A DNA stretch of 64,000 nucleotides from Allobosea sp. TND4EK4 (GTDB taxonomy: Bacteria; Pseudomonadota; Alphaproteobacteria; Rhizobiales; Beijerinckiaceae): positions 1-64,000 of the forward strand of contig NZ_FTMO01000003.1 in the NCBI RefSeq assembly GCF_900156025.1, given 5' to 3'. Within the stretch, counting starts at the first letter, position 1, and each line of letters opens with the position of its first letter. Positions 18,139-26,853 of the stretch are shown here, piece after piece. Made by a program: the position numbers and the translations under genes. Below the pieces are notes generated by a model that was given only the letters and a program-made list of their open reading frames with translations, had not been told where the DNA came from and searched no databases.

Positions 18139-18983
18139 GCCAGTGTTCCTGCGGGATGGTTCTGGTTGGCCGAGACGAGCGGATGGGCTTGCGACTGAGG
18201 GATCTGGCGTCGGCGCAGCGGCCAGATATCGGCCATTTCTTCCGCCGCCCGCCCGAGTGCCTCGGTGATGGCGAGGCGTCGTTCCTCCGGCATGCGCGGC
18301 AAGGGGCCGGCGACGCTGAGCGTCCCGGCGACCGGGGCGGCCGGATCGGGTCCGGCGCGGAAGGTTGTCGCCATCGCGACGATACCGATCTCGCCTTCCT
18401 CGACCGCAATCGCAAAACCGCGCCGCCGCGTCTCGTCAAGATGGGCGCGCAGTGCGTCGACATCCTTGAGCGCGTTCGGCCCGGTGCGATCGTCGCCGTC
18501 GAAACCGCGCGCAAAGACGATGCGCAGCGCCTCAGTCTCCGGCAGCGAGGCGAGCCACGCCTTGCCGGTGGCAGTGGCATGCAGCACGGGCCCGGAACCC
18601 ATCGGCGGCTCGTAGCGCAAGCCCGCCGTCGCGCCTTGCGAGCGGGCGATCCAGATCAGGTCACCGCCCTCGACCACGGCGAGCCGGCAATATTCCCGCG
18701 TCGCCGCCGCCAGCCGGTCGAGCACGATCTGGCCGGCATCGGGCAGGCCGCGACTGTCGAGATCGCGAAAGGCGAGCTGTGCCAGCTTCAGCGTCAGCCC
18801 ATAGGCGCCGGAATGCGCGTCCTGCCGGACGAAGCCGCGCTCGGCCAACGTGGCGAGCAGGCGATGCGTCGCGCTGAAGGGCAGGTCGAGCCGTTCTGCG
18901 AGCACGCTGAGATCGACGCCATCCGGCGCGCCGGCCAGCGCCTCCATCAGCTTCAACGCCCGCTCGACGGCCGCGATCGTCAC
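18135..18983 (-). CDS. IclR-family transcriptional regulator
   Basis: This 282-aa protein has an N-terminal winged helix (AVERALKLMEALAG; LSVLAERLDLPFSATHRLLATL) and a C-terminal effector-binding domain ending near LGRAAEEMADIWPL. It is the first gene of the transporter operon and diverges from the 19099 gene pair. The shared upstream region contains a palindrome (19010-19022) that is a likely operator, so it probably controls both directions. The ligand should be related to the substrate handled by the transporter and the SDR enzyme. Confidence 0.9.
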   Translation of the reverse strand: MTIAAVERALKLMEALAGAPDGVDLSVLAERLDLPFSATHRLLATLAERGFVRQDAHSGAYGLTLKLAQLAFRDLDSRGLPDAGQIVLDRLAAATREYCRLAVVEGGDLIWIARSQGATAGLRYEPPMGSGPVLHATATGKAWLASLPETEALRIVFARGFDGDDRTGPNALKDVDALRAHLDETRRRGFAIAVEEGEIGIVAMATTFRAGPDPAAPVAGTLSVAGPLPRMPEERRLAITEALGRAAEEMADIWPLRRRQIPQSQAHPLVSANQNHPAGTLA

Positions 18984-19009
18984 TTCGTTTCATCCCTGAG
19001 ATGATTTAT

Positions 19010-19040
19010 GGAAATGATTTCCAATTCAGAATTGATTTCC
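19010..19040. promoter_or_regulatory. Probable IclR operator in divergent promoter region
   Basis: A perfect palindrome GGAAATGATTTCC (19010-19022, 6-bp arms around one base) is followed by AATTCAGAATT (19023-19033, also palindromic) and a second half-site GATTTCC (19034-19040). It lies about 27 bp upstream of the IclR start and 77 bp upstream of the divergent gene. IclR regulators usually bind such short palindromes next to their own gene. Confidence 0.55.
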
Positions 19041-19098
19041 GTATAAGAGCGCGGCGAGGCCAAGTCAACGCGCCTCGCGGCGGGATACGGGAGGGCGC

Positions 19099-19797
19099 AT
19101 GAGTCTGGCGGGTGAGGGGGCGGTCGCGATCTGGCACGACATCGCGCCGGAGGGGCGCGCCGAATTCTACGCCTGGCATGGCCAGGAGCACATGCCGGAG
19201 CGCGTCGGCATTCCCGGTTTCCTGCGCGGGCGCCGCTATGTCGCGATCGAGGCCGAGCTGGAATTTTTCAACCTCTACGAGGCGTTGAGCGTCGAGACAT
19301 TGAAGAGCCAGGACTACACGGCCCGCGTCAATGCGCCGACGCCCTGGACGTTGAGCGCGGTGAAGCATTTTCGCTCTGTCGCCCGCTCGATTTGCCGTGT
19401 CGCCCAGAGTGCCGGCCCGGCCCAGGGCGGGCTGATCGCGACGCTGCGCTACGACGTGCCCGAGGGAGGCGAGCAAGCTCACCGGGATGCGCTGCTGCGG
19501 CGCTTCATCCCGGATCTGCTGGACAAGCCGGGCGTGGCCGGCGTGCATCTGCTCGTCGCCGATGCCGAGGCGAGCGGCGTCGCCACGGCCGAGCAGAAGG
19601 CACGTGGCGTCGCCAATGCCGTGCCGCGCTGGGTGCTGCTGCTCGAAGGTTGGGGCGATGAGGCCGATTTCGTCACGCTGGCGAAGCAGGCGCTGTCTCC
19701 CGCTGCGCTCGATGCCATCGGCGGCGAAGGGCCCTATTCGCTCGGCCTCTACCGTCTCCAGATCATCCGGACCAAGACCGCCTGGAGCGCCGGCTGA
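19099..19797 (+). CDS. Conserved-looking protein of unknown function, EthD/dimeric-barrel-like N-terminus
   Basis: This 232-aa protein begins with a segment (IWHDIAPEGRAEFYAWHGQEHMPERVGIPGFLRGRRY) that resembles proteins of the dimeric alpha/beta-barrel type, with the pattern WHxxEHMPER. A second similar half (about 115-225) suggests an internal duplication of the fold. No signal peptide or membrane helix is visible. The stop overlaps the start of the SDR gene (TGATG), so the two are coupled and probably act in one catabolic step. The exact function is unknown. Confidence 0.7.
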   Translation: MSLAGEGAVAIWHDIAPEGRAEFYAWHGQEHMPERVGIPGFLRGRRYVAIEAELEFFNLYEALSVETLKSQDYTARVNAPTPWTLSAVKHFRSVARSICRVAQSAGPAQGGLIATLRYDVPEGGEQAHRDALLRRFIPDLLDKPGVAGVHLLVADAEASGVATAEQKARGVANAVPRWVLLLEGWGDEADFVTLAKQALSPAALDAIGGEGPYSLGLYRLQIIRTKTAWSAG

Positions 19798-20570
19798 TGG
19801 ATGCGCGCTACGATCTCGCCGGGCGCAAGGCCATCGTCACGGGAGGCGCCGGCGGGCTGGGCCGTGGCATAGCCGCCGGGCTGCGCGATGCCGGCGCGAC
19901 GGTGGAATTATGGGATTCCGATCGGGTCAAGCTGGAGGCGGCTGCTGCCGAGCTGGGCGTCGCTGCCCGACAGGTCGACATCACCAATGCGGCCGCCGTC
20001 GATGCGGCTGCGGCGGCCGCTTTCACCACGCATGGGCGCGTCGACATCCTCGTCAACAATGCCGGCATTCTTGGCGAGGTGAAGCCGATCTGGCAGACCG
20101 ATCCTCGGAATTTCGAGGCGGTGCTGCGGGTCAACCTGTTTGGCACCTACCTTGTCAGCCGCGCGCTACTCGGCAGCATGCGGATGCAGAATCCTCGTGC
20201 CGCCATCGGCGGTCATCCGCTGCGCGGCCATGTTGTCAACATCGCCTCGATCCAGGGCAAGGAGGGCATGGCGCTGGCCGCCGCCTATTCGGCATCCAAG
20301 GCTGGGGTGATCGCGCTGACCAAGAGCACGGCCAAGGAGACGGCGCGTGACGGCATCGTCGTCACCGCCATCACGCCAGCCGCGGCCGAAACCGCGATGG
20401 CGAAGGAAATTTCGGCGGAGCGTCGCGTCGACATCCTCTCCCGCATCCCGATGGGACGCTTCGTCGAGGTTGATGAGGTGGCGCGCATGGTGCTCTGGCT
20501 CGCCTCGGACGAGTGCTCGTTCTCGACTGGCGGCATCTTCGATTTGTCCGGTGGCCGGGCAACATATTGA
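19797..20570 (+). CDS. Short-chain dehydrogenase/reductase (SDR)
   Basis: This 257-aa enzyme is a classical SDR. It has the cofactor motif TGGAGGLGRGIA near residues 15-26, NNAG around 87 and the catalytic pair in YSASKAG, with the active-site Ser in the preceding strand (NIASIQG). It would oxidise an alcohol or reduce a ketone using NAD(P)(H). Asp at the end of the second strand (ELWDSD) favours NAD. It is translationally coupled to the 19099 gene and diverges from the IclR-transporter operon. The pathway probably processes what the transporter imports. Confidence 0.88.
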   Translation: MDARYDLAGRKAIVTGGAGGLGRGIAAGLRDAGATVELWDSDRVKLEAAAAELGVAARQVDITNAAAVDAAAAAAFTTHGRVDILVNNAGILGEVKPIWQTDPRNFEAVLRVNLFGTYLVSRALLGSMRMQNPRAAIGGHPLRGHVVNIASIQGKEGMALAAAYSASKAGVIALTKSTAKETARDGIVVTAITPAAAETAMAKEISAERRVDILSRIPMGRFVEVDEVARMVLWLASDECSFSTGGIFDLSGGRATY

Positions 20571-20580
20571 TCGGCGGATT

Positions 20581-20624
20581 GCGCCATTTGCGGACATTGA
20601 GCTACCGGCCGGAAGCGGACGCTG
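20581..20624 (+). repeat. Dispersed intergenic repeat, copy B
   Basis: GCGCCATTTGCGGACATTGA, then a short variable spacer, then CCGGAAGCGGACGCTGGTC. It lies 11 bp after the SDR stop codon and matches copy A in both halves. Confidence 0.65.
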
Positions 20625-20726
20625 GTCGTGTCCGTCTGCATAGGTCGGCAGCTTAACTCTCAGCGGCTCGCTCAGCAGGCCCGTGGTCGGGCTCGGCGTA
20701 CCTCGTTCGCGGCCGACGGCCCCCTA

Positions 20727-20762
20727 TTGACTTGTGACGCTTCGCTGTGAAACATTTGTTTC
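20727..20762 (+). promoter_or_regulatory. Promoter with palindromic operator for the RpiR operon
   Basis: A -35-like TTGACT (20727-20732) is followed by the perfect palindrome GAAACATTTGTTTC (20749-20762; arms GAAACA and TGTTTC), which overlaps the expected -10 region. It ends 22 bp before the RpiR start, the right place for autorepression. Confidence 0.55.
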
Positions 20763-20784
20763 GTTAAAACTCGAACGAGAAGTC

Positions 20785-21654
20785 ATGCGTTCCACAACTC
20801 AAGACACCGTTGCCCTTCTCACCGCCGCGCTGCGCCGCCTGCCGCCGCAGCAGGCCGATGCGGCGCGCTTCGTGATCGGGCGCAGCTTCGAGGCGGCGAC
20901 GACGCCGATGCGCGGGCTGGCGCGGGCCGCGGGCCTTCCGCCTGCAACGTTTACCCGGCTGGCCCAGTCTCTAGGCCTCCCCGGTTGGGAGGAATTGCGC
21001 GCTGGTTTGATCGCCGATGCTCGCGACGACCTCGGTGCGCGGCGGCCCTTCTCAGTCCGGCCCTTGCCAAAAGGAGGACCCGAGCCGCTCGCAGGCGCGA
21101 TGATCGCGGCGGATCGGGCCATCCTCGACAATCTCGACGCAACGCGTATCGAGCAGGCGGCGACGCTGCTGGAGGCCGCCCCGCGCGTTATCGTCGCTGG
21201 CTTCCGCAGCTGCCACGCCCCGGCGCTTCTGTTTCATTACCAGTATCGGCTGTTCCGTCCGGACACCGCGCTCATAGGGGGCGTTGGCGGCGTGCTCGAT
21301 GTCGAGCTCGGCGGCATCAAGTCCGGCGACGCGCTCGTGCTCTTCGGCTTCGATCCCTATTCGCGCGATGGCCTGCTCTGCGCGGAAGCTGCGGCCGATG
21401 CCGGCGCGAAGGTCATCGCGATCGTCGACCGCCCCGACGCGCCAGTGGCCGAGGGCGCCGCGGCGGTGCTCACCTTCGGCACGGATTCGAGCGGCTTCTT
21501 TCCTTCGCTCACGGGCTGCATCGCGCTGGTGCAGGCGCTCGCCGCGACGCTCTATTCTCGCGCGGGGGATGCGGGTCGCGAGCAGTTGCGCCGCACCGAG
21601 GCGCGCATCGCCGCCCATACGCCTTATCTCGAAACCGGGCCACGTCAGCGATGA
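20785..21654 (+). CDS. MurR/RpiR-family transcriptional regulator
   Basis: This 289-aa protein has the RpiR layout: an N-terminal helix-turn-helix (FEAATTPMRGLARAAGLPPATFTRLAQSLGL, residues about 30-65, split here by family habit) and a C-terminal SIS sugar-phosphate-type domain (VIVAGFRSCHAPALLFHYQ; GDALVLFGFDPYSRDG; VIAIVDRPDAPVA). I prefer ATG 20785 with GAACGAGA upstream over the in-frame GTG at 20734, because the operator overlaps the longer version. It overlaps the aminotransferase start by 4 bp. It likely represses or activates the operon in response to a small molecule bound by the SIS domain. Confidence 0.88.
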   Translation: MRSTTQDTVALLTAALRRLPPQQADAARFVIGRSFEAATTPMRGLARAAGLPPATFTRLAQSLGLPGWEELRAGLIADARDDLGARRPFSVRPLPKGGPEPLAGAMIAADRAILDNLDATRIEQAATLLEAAPRVIVAGFRSCHAPALLFHYQYRLFRPDTALIGGVGGVLDVELGGIKSGDALVLFGFDPYSRDGLLCAEAAADAGAKVIAIVDRPDAPVAEGAAAVLTFGTDSSGFFPSLTGCIALVQALAATLYSRAGDAGREQLRRTEARIAAHTPYLETGPRQR

Positions 21655-22976
21655 CACGACTGCTGCACCGTTCACCGGCCTTGCCGCCGCCAGTCGCCGC
21701 CGAAAGCAGCGGCATCCTCATTCGCACCGCCGACGGGCGCACGATCATCGATGCCGCCGGCGGCGCAGCGGTCTCCTGCCTGGGCCATGGCCATCCTGCG
21801 GTCATCGCGGCGATCCGGGAACAGGTCGGCAAGCTCGCCTTTGTCCATAGCGGCGCCTTCAGCAACGCGCCGGCGGAGGAACTGGCGGACTGTCTCGTCG
21901 GCCACGAACCTGGTGGGCTGAGCCATGCCTATTTCGTCTCCTCGGGCTCCGAGGCCTGCGAGGGCGCTTTCAAGCTGGCGCGGCAGTATTTTTTGGAGGT
22001 CGGCCAGCCAGGCCGGGCGCACTTCATCGCGCGGCGCCAGAGCTACCACGGCAATACGCTCGGTGCCTTGGCGGCGGGCGGCAATGCGGGCCGCCGGGCC
22101 CCCTATGCGCCGCTGCTGCCAGAGAGCTTCAGCCATGTCTCGGCGCCCAACGCCTATCGCCGTCCGGCCGGAACCAGCGAAGCCGATTTCGTCGATGTGC
22201 TGGAGGCCGAGCTCGAAGCCGAGTTCCAGCGCCTCGGCCCCGCCAACGTCGCCGGCTTCGTCGCCGAGACGGTGATCGGAGCGACCGCGGGCGCGATACC
22301 CGCGCCAGCCGGCTATCTTACCATGGCCCGTCGCCTCTGCGACCGACACGGCGCGCTGCTCATCCTCGACGAGGTGATGTGCGGCATGGGCCGGACCGGG
22401 ACGACACATGCCTGGGAGCAGGACGGCGCGAGTCCGGACCTCCAGACCATCGCCAAGGGGTTGGGAGGCGGCTACCAGCCGATAGGCGCCGTGCTGATGC
22501 GCGAGCCGATCTTCGCCGCGATCCGCGCCGGCAGTGGCCGTCTCTGGCACGGCCACACCTATATGAACCACCCGGTCGCCTGCGCGGCCGCGCTCGCGGT
22601 GCAGCGGACAATCGCGTCGGAAGGGTTGCTCGACCGGATCCAGGCGATGGGCGAGCGGCTCTCGCAGCGGCTCAACGCTCGCTTCGGCAACCATCCCCAT
22701 GTCGGGGACATCCGCGGCCGCGGCCTGATCCAAGCGATCGAACTCGTTTCCGACCGCTCGGCCAAGGAACCCTTCGACCCGGCGCTCAGGCTCAACGAGC
22801 GGGTCAAGCAGGCCGCCTTCGATCTCGGCCTTGCCTGCTACCCCTCCGGCGGCACTGTCGACGGCGTTCGCGGCGACCATGTGCTGCTCGCTCCGCCCTA
22901 CATCGTCACGGCCGAAGAGATCGACCGAATCGTCGAGATCCTCGGCGAAGCGGTCGATCTGGCTCTCGCTTCCTGA
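21651..22976 (+). CDS. Class III PLP-dependent aminotransferase
   Basis: This 441-aa enzyme is an omega-amino-acid or similar aminotransferase. Visible motifs are VSSGSEACEGAFKLAR (residues 97-111), SYHGNTLGAL, the PLP-ring-binding Asp240 in LLILDEVMCGMGRTG and the Schiff-base Lys269 in TIAKGLGGGYQP. The start ATG at 21651 overlaps the regulator stop (ATGA); the frame stays open far upstream, but those codons are only the shadow of the regulator. It belongs to an operon with an M81 peptidase-like enzyme and a solute-binding protein, pointing to breakdown of an imported amino compound or peptide derivative. Confidence 0.92.
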   Translation: MTRLLHRSPALPPPVAAESSGILIRTADGRTIIDAAGGAAVSCLGHGHPAVIAAIREQVGKLAFVHSGAFSNAPAEELADCLVGHEPGGLSHAYFVSSGSEACEGAFKLARQYFLEVGQPGRAHFIARRQSYHGNTLGALAAGGNAGRRAPYAPLLPESFSHVSAPNAYRRPAGTSEADFVDVLEAELEAEFQRLGPANVAGFVAETVIGATAGAIPAPAGYLTMARRLCDRHGALLILDEVMCGMGRTGTTHAWEQDGASPDLQTIAKGLGGGYQPIGAVLMREPIFAAIRAGSGRLWHGHTYMNHPVACAAALAVQRTIASEGLLDRIQAMGERLSQRLNARFGNHPHVGDIRGRGLIQAIELVSDRSAKEPFDPALRLNERVKQAAFDLGLACYPSGGTVDGVRGDHVLLAPPYIVTAEEIDRIVEILGEAVDLALAS

Positions 22977-22988
22977 AGGTTATCGCTG

Positions 22989-24473
22989 ATGCCCCGCCTC
23001 GCCGTTGCCCGGTTCTCGCATGAAGGCAATTCCTTCTCGCCGGTGATGACCGGGCTCAACGAGTTCCGGCGTGAATGGTATCAGGGCCAGGAGGCCGAGG
23101 CTGTCTACCGCGGCACCACGACCGAGGGCGGCGGCGCCGTCGCGTTCCTCGACGCCCATCCCGAATGGCGCGGCACTTTCCTGCGCATGACGGGCGCGAC
23201 GCCCGCCGGCCCCGTTACCCGCGAGGCCTACGACATGATCATCGACGAGATCGTCGCAGACCTTACGCAGGGCGAATGGGATGCGGTCTTCCTCTCGCTG
23301 CATGGGGCGATGGTGGTCGAGGGCATGGACCTCGCCGATTACGAGATCGTCCGGCGCGTGCGAGAGGCGATCGGGTCTGAGATGCCTTTCGGCGTTAGCT
23401 TCGACCTGCACGCCAATCTCGACCCGCGCATCGCCGATCTCGTCACCTTCGCCGCCGGGTTCAAGGAACATCCGCATATCGACATGAAGGAGACCGCCGA
23501 GCGGGTGCTCGACGTGCTCGACCGCACGGTGAAGGGCGAGGTCCGACCCGTCGGCCACATCGCCAAGCTCGACGCGATCCTGCCCAGCATGAACATGCGC
23601 ACGGCGGAGGGGCCGATGGCGGAGCTGGAAGCCTTCGCGCGCGGCCTCGAATTCGATCCGCGCATCCTCGATGCTTCGCCCTTCGGCGGCTTCTCCTATG
23701 GCGACACGGTCGTCGCGGGTGCCGGCGCGCTGGTTTATGCCGATGGCGACCGGGAGCTGGCGAAGCGCGCCGCTGAGCGCATCGTCGAAGAGACCCGCAA
23801 GCGGCTCGACCGCTTCTATATCGCGCTGCCCGATGCTGCGTCAGGCATCGCGCAGGCGCTCCGGCTCGGGTCGGAGGCACAACCCGTAGCGGTGATCGAT
23901 TCAGGCGACAACCCGCTCTCGGGCGGCATCGGCGACACGCCGGAGATGCTGCGTGCGCTGCTGGATGCCGCCCCCCAGGTGCCGACCGTCTTCGCGTTCT
24001 TCGCCGATCCCGCGCTAGTCGAGCGATGTGTCGCGGCAGGCGAAGGCGCTGCGATTAGCGGCACGCTCGGCGGGCGGATCAGCACCGATTTCGGTTCGCC
24101 TGTGCCGTTCTCGGGGACTGTGCTCAAACTCACCGACGGCCATTACGCTAACAGCGGCCCAATGATGCGCGGCCTGCCGATGTCGCTCGGCCCCACTGCA
24201 GTGATCGGCATCGGGCAGATCAGCGTGATCGTCACCACTGCATGCGGCTCGGCGCATGACCCGGCCTTCTATACGCTCCACGGCGTCGACTTCGCTCAGG
24301 TCGCGCTGCTCTGCGCCAAGGCCAAGAATCATTTCCGCGCCGCCTTTACCGCGATCTGCCCGACCATGATCGACATCGACGCGCCCGGTCCCGCTGCGCT
24401 CGATATCAACCGCTTTCCGTTCCGCCTGGCCCCGCCCACCCTCTATCCGCTCCGTATCAGGGAGGCTTCGTGA
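22989..24473 (+). CDS. M81-family metallopeptidase (MlrC-like)
   Basis: This 494-aa protein matches the MlrC family, named for a microcystin-degradation enzyme, although most members act on unknown compounds. Family signatures are RFSHEGNSFSP at the N-terminus, FLSLHGAMVVEG, SFDLHANLDPRI with metal-ligand candidates, and a C-terminal domain with VIDSGDNPLSGG and GHYANSGPM. It is a cytoplasmic protein with no signal peptide. It lies 12 bp after the aminotransferase gene and overlaps the solute-binding protein gene by 4 bp. A hydrolytic step on an amide- or peptide-like substrate is likely. Confidence 0.9.
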   Translation: MPRLAVARFSHEGNSFSPVMTGLNEFRREWYQGQEAEAVYRGTTTEGGGAVAFLDAHPEWRGTFLRMTGATPAGPVTREAYDMIIDEIVADLTQGEWDAVFLSLHGAMVVEGMDLADYEIVRRVREAIGSEMPFGVSFDLHANLDPRIADLVTFAAGFKEHPHIDMKETAERVLDVLDRTVKGEVRPVGHIAKLDAILPSMNMRTAEGPMAELEAFARGLEFDPRILDASPFGGFSYGDTVVAGAGALVYADGDRELAKRAAERIVEETRKRLDRFYIALPDAASGIAQALRLGSEAQPVAVIDSGDNPLSGGIGDTPEMLRALLDAAPQVPTVFAFFADPALVERCVAAGEGAAISGTLGGRISTDFGSPVPFSGTVLKLTDGHYANSGPMMRGLPMSLGPTAVIGIGQISVIVTTACGSAHDPAFYTLHGVDFAQVALLCAKAKNHFRAAFTAICPTMIDIDAPGPAALDINRFPFRLAPPTLYPLRIREAS

Positions 24474-26035
24474 TGAGACGCCGTGATTTCCTCGCCGCCG
24501 CTGCCGCGACCGCAATCGCTCGTCCGGCCCTCTCACAAAGCCGCCAGCGGGTCCTGAGGTTCATTCCCCAAGCCGACCTCGCCAATCCCGATCCGATCTG
24601 GACGACCACGACCGTCGCCTACAACCACGGCTTCATGGTTTGGGACACCCCTTATGCGCTCGATGCAAACTACTTGCCCAGGCCGCAGATGGTGGCGGGC
24701 CATGAACTGTCCGACGACAAGCTGACCTGGCGCTTCACCCTGCGCGACGGCCTCGTCTTCCATGATGGCGAGCCGGTGCGCTCGATCGACCTTGTCACCT
24801 CGATCCAGCGCTGGGCCAAGCGCCGGCCGCTCGGCCAACTCATGATGAGCTTTGGAGCCGAACTGACCACCGAGGGCGATAAGGTCTTCATGATCCGACT
24901 GAAAAAGCCCTTCGGGCTGATGCTGAACGCGCTCGCCGATTACTGCTTCATCATGCCCGAGCGCATCGCCAAGACCGATCCATTCAAGCAGATCTCGGAA
25001 TATGTCGGCTCCGGCCCCTACCGCTTCCTGCGCGACGAATGGAAGCCCGGGGCCGGCGCGGCCTATGCCCGGCACGAGCGCTACTTGCCGCGCCAAGACG
25101 AGACGAGCCTGCTGGCCGGGGCGCGTATCGCCCATTTCGACCGGATCGAATGGGTCGTCATGCCTGATCCTGCCTCGGCAGCCGCGGCGCTCCAGACCGG
25201 CGAGGCCGACTGGCTGGAAAGCCCGCTGCCGGACCTGCTGCCGATCCTGCGCGGCAACCCTGCGACCCGCGTGTTGCGCAACGACCGTATCGGCGCCATC
25301 GGCATGGCTGCGATCAACCACCTGCACCCGCCCTTCAACAACCGCAAGCTGCTGCAGGCGGTGCTGACTGCAGTCGACCAGAAGGAATTCATGCAGGCCG
25401 CCTTCAACAACGAGCCCGAGCTCTTCGCCACCGACGTCGGGGTATTCACAAAGGGCCTGCCGATGGACAACGACGAGGGCATCGGCATCCTCAAGGCGGA
25501 TGTTGCGTTGGCGAAGAAGATGGTGGCCGAGAGCGGCTACAAGGGCGAGCGCGCCGTGTTGATGGCGCCGGGCGATCAGGCTGTGCTCGGGGCCTTCGCG
25601 CCGGTGATGGCGGCGACGCTGGAACGCATCGGCATCAATGTCGACCATGTCACTACGGATTGGGGTACGCTGGTGCAGCGTCGCTCCAGCCAGGAGCCCA
25701 TCGAGAAGGGCGGCTGGTCGATGTTCTGTACCTCCTATACCGGGCTTTCGGTCATGGATCCTGCCGTGCACCTGCCACTGCGCGGTACCGGCAAGGCCGG
25801 CTGGTTCGGCTGGCCGACCGATCCTGACATGGAGAAGCTGCGCGACACTTGGATCGATGCGCCGGACCTTGCGGCCCAGAAGCAGATCGCCCGCAGGATG
25901 CAGGCTCTCGCCTTCGAAAACGTGCCGTTCATTCCGCTCGGCCAGTATTATTTCGCGACGGCGGCGCGTGCCGACCTTACGGGCTTCGTTCCGTGGCCCA
26001 CGCCGATCTTCTGGAACGTCCGCCGCAGCGGCTGA
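24470..26035 (+). CDS. ABC transporter substrate-binding protein, family 5 (peptide/opine type)
   Basis: This 521-aa protein is a periplasmic binding protein of the DppA/OppA family. It carries a Tat-like signal peptide (RRRDFLAAAAATAIARPALS). Typical motifs follow: LTWRFTLRDGLVFHDGEPV (about residue 75) and YVGSGPYRFLRDEW (about 180). It is the last gene of the RpiR operon. No permease or ATPase genes accompany it here, so it must use components encoded elsewhere or is an orphan left after rearrangement. Confidence 0.92.
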   Translation: MMRRRDFLAAAAATAIARPALSQSRQRVLRFIPQADLANPDPIWTTTTVAYNHGFMVWDTPYALDANYLPRPQMVAGHELSDDKLTWRFTLRDGLVFHDGEPVRSIDLVTSIQRWAKRRPLGQLMMSFGAELTTEGDKVFMIRLKKPFGLMLNALADYCFIMPERIAKTDPFKQISEYVGSGPYRFLRDEWKPGAGAAYARHERYLPRQDETSLLAGARIAHFDRIEWVVMPDPASAAAALQTGEADWLESPLPDLLPILRGNPATRVLRNDRIGAIGMAAINHLHPPFNNRKLLQAVLTAVDQKEFMQAAFNNEPELFATDVGVFTKGLPMDNDEGIGILKADVALAKKMVAESGYKGERAVLMAPGDQAVLGAFAPVMAATLERIGINVDHVTTDWGTLVQRRSSQEPIEKGGWSMFCTSYTGLSVMDPAVHLPLRGTGKAGWFGWPTDPDMEKLRDTWIDAPDLAAQKQIARRMQALAFENVPFIPLGQYYFATAARADLTGFVPWPTPIFWNVRRSG

Positions 26036-26094
26036 GCGCGGGCACTCCAATGCAGTGCTGCGCCGCAAAGCCCTAGGCTGTCCGTAGCAGTGAG

Positions 26095-26132
26095 GCGCCA
26101 TAAGCGGTCTTTGGCTCGCCGCCGGAAATTAG
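26095..26132 (+). repeat. Dispersed intergenic repeat, degenerate copy E
   Basis: GCGCCATAAGCGGTCTTTGG, then a short spacer and GCCGGAAATTAGAAG. The left half aligns well with copies A and B; the right half keeps only CCGGAAA. Confidence 0.45.
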
Positions 26133-26194
26133 AAGACAGGGCCGGGACGTTGAAGTTTAGAGGACGTTGATCGGCAGCTACGTATGTGAGTGCG

Positions 26195-26218
26195 CTCAAT
26201 CCCGGGGCCGGGATTGAG
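26195..26218. repeat. Perfect hairpin CTCAATCCCGG / CCGGGATTGAG
   Basis: Two 11-bp complementary arms are separated by two G residues, 160 bp after the solute-binding protein stop. No T tract follows, so it is not a standard intrinsic terminator. It may be a protein-binding site or a palindromic genomic repeat. Confidence 0.6.
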
Positions 26219-26357
26219 AACTGGTCGAGCTGTTGACGCCAGGTTGCGGCGGCGGCCGTGGATGTTCTGGCTGGAGAGGCGTAAATGGCGCCCGGCTAAT
26301 GAGAGACGAGTTCGCGCGGACTCAGAGCAGGCGACCTACAGAATTTGAGGAGCTACC

Positions 26358-26666
26358 ATGGGTGAACGTAGCCAGCTATGGAGGGCGCCCCTACAAGGCC
26401 GCGGTCGCTGGCAGTACGAGGGGTACGTCCAAATCACCCACGGCGGATGGGCTGGCAAAGGTCCGGACGGCCACGGCCGGAGTGGTGTCACCATTCGTGG
26501 AGCTATGGCTTCCGGCGGGGGCAATTCAAAGGTTGTCATGCAGATCGGCACTGATGACTTCCTGCATGTGTTCCGAGCCATGTGCGCCGAAAAGCGTGAG
26601 GCCACGATCATCGCCTTTTCGCAGGCGATTAAAGAATGCATCGGCTCCGGCGAGGTCGAGGCCTAA
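26358..26666 (+). CDS. Small protein of unknown function (102 aa)
   Basis: The ATG is preceded by a good ribosome binding site (GAGGAG, 8 bp upstream). The protein is Gly-rich at its centre (HGGWAGKGPDGHGRSG) and ends with a helical segment (DFLHVFRAMCAEKREATII). No family is recognised. It lies alone, convergent with the deaminase partner gene. Codon use looks coding and no longer frame competes convincingly. Confidence 0.55.
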   Translation: MGERSQLWRAPLQGRGRWQYEGYVQITHGGWAGKGPDGHGRSGVTIRGAMASGGGNSKVVMQIGTDDFLHVFRAMCAEKREATIIAFSQAIKECIGSGEVEA

Positions 26667-26723
26667 TTCCTGCATCCAAGGTCAAGCCTGTCGCTAGGGC
26701 GTTGAGCGTCAAAAGGCCGAGCC

Positions 26724-26768
26724 GCGCCAGCTTCGGACATTGAGATCAGGCCGGAAAGTGGACGTCCA
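26724..26768 (+). repeat. Dispersed intergenic repeat, copy C
   Basis: GCGCCAGCTTCGGACATTGA, then a spacer and GGCCGGAAAGTGGACGTCC. It matches copies A and B in both halves and lies between convergent genes. Confidence 0.65.
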
Positions 26769-26853
26769 GAGCAGCGAATAGCTCGATCAGCCCCTCGGCT
26801 ATCAAGGCTGACTCGTCGGAGCAGCCGCGTCGCCGGGAGCGAAGCCGAGGCGT

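Larger units (their letters stand above)
26036..26357 (+). other. Intergenic stretch with palindrome and degenerate repeat
   Basis: These 322 bp contain no supported gene. They hold a degenerate copy of the dispersed repeat (26095-26132) and a perfect hairpin (26195-26218). A promoter for the small gene at 26358 would be expected near the right end. Confidence 0.5.

Noticed and set aside
20985-21650. In-frame N-terminal extension of the class III aminotransferase
   Set aside because: The translation is Arg-rich and antisense-like in composition and overlaps the RpiR gene in another frame; the aminotransferase family starts near 21651.
24533-26101. 522-codon minus-strand frame opposite the solute-binding protein
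   Set aside because: The opposite strand encodes a protein with signal peptide and family motifs; this frame has none.
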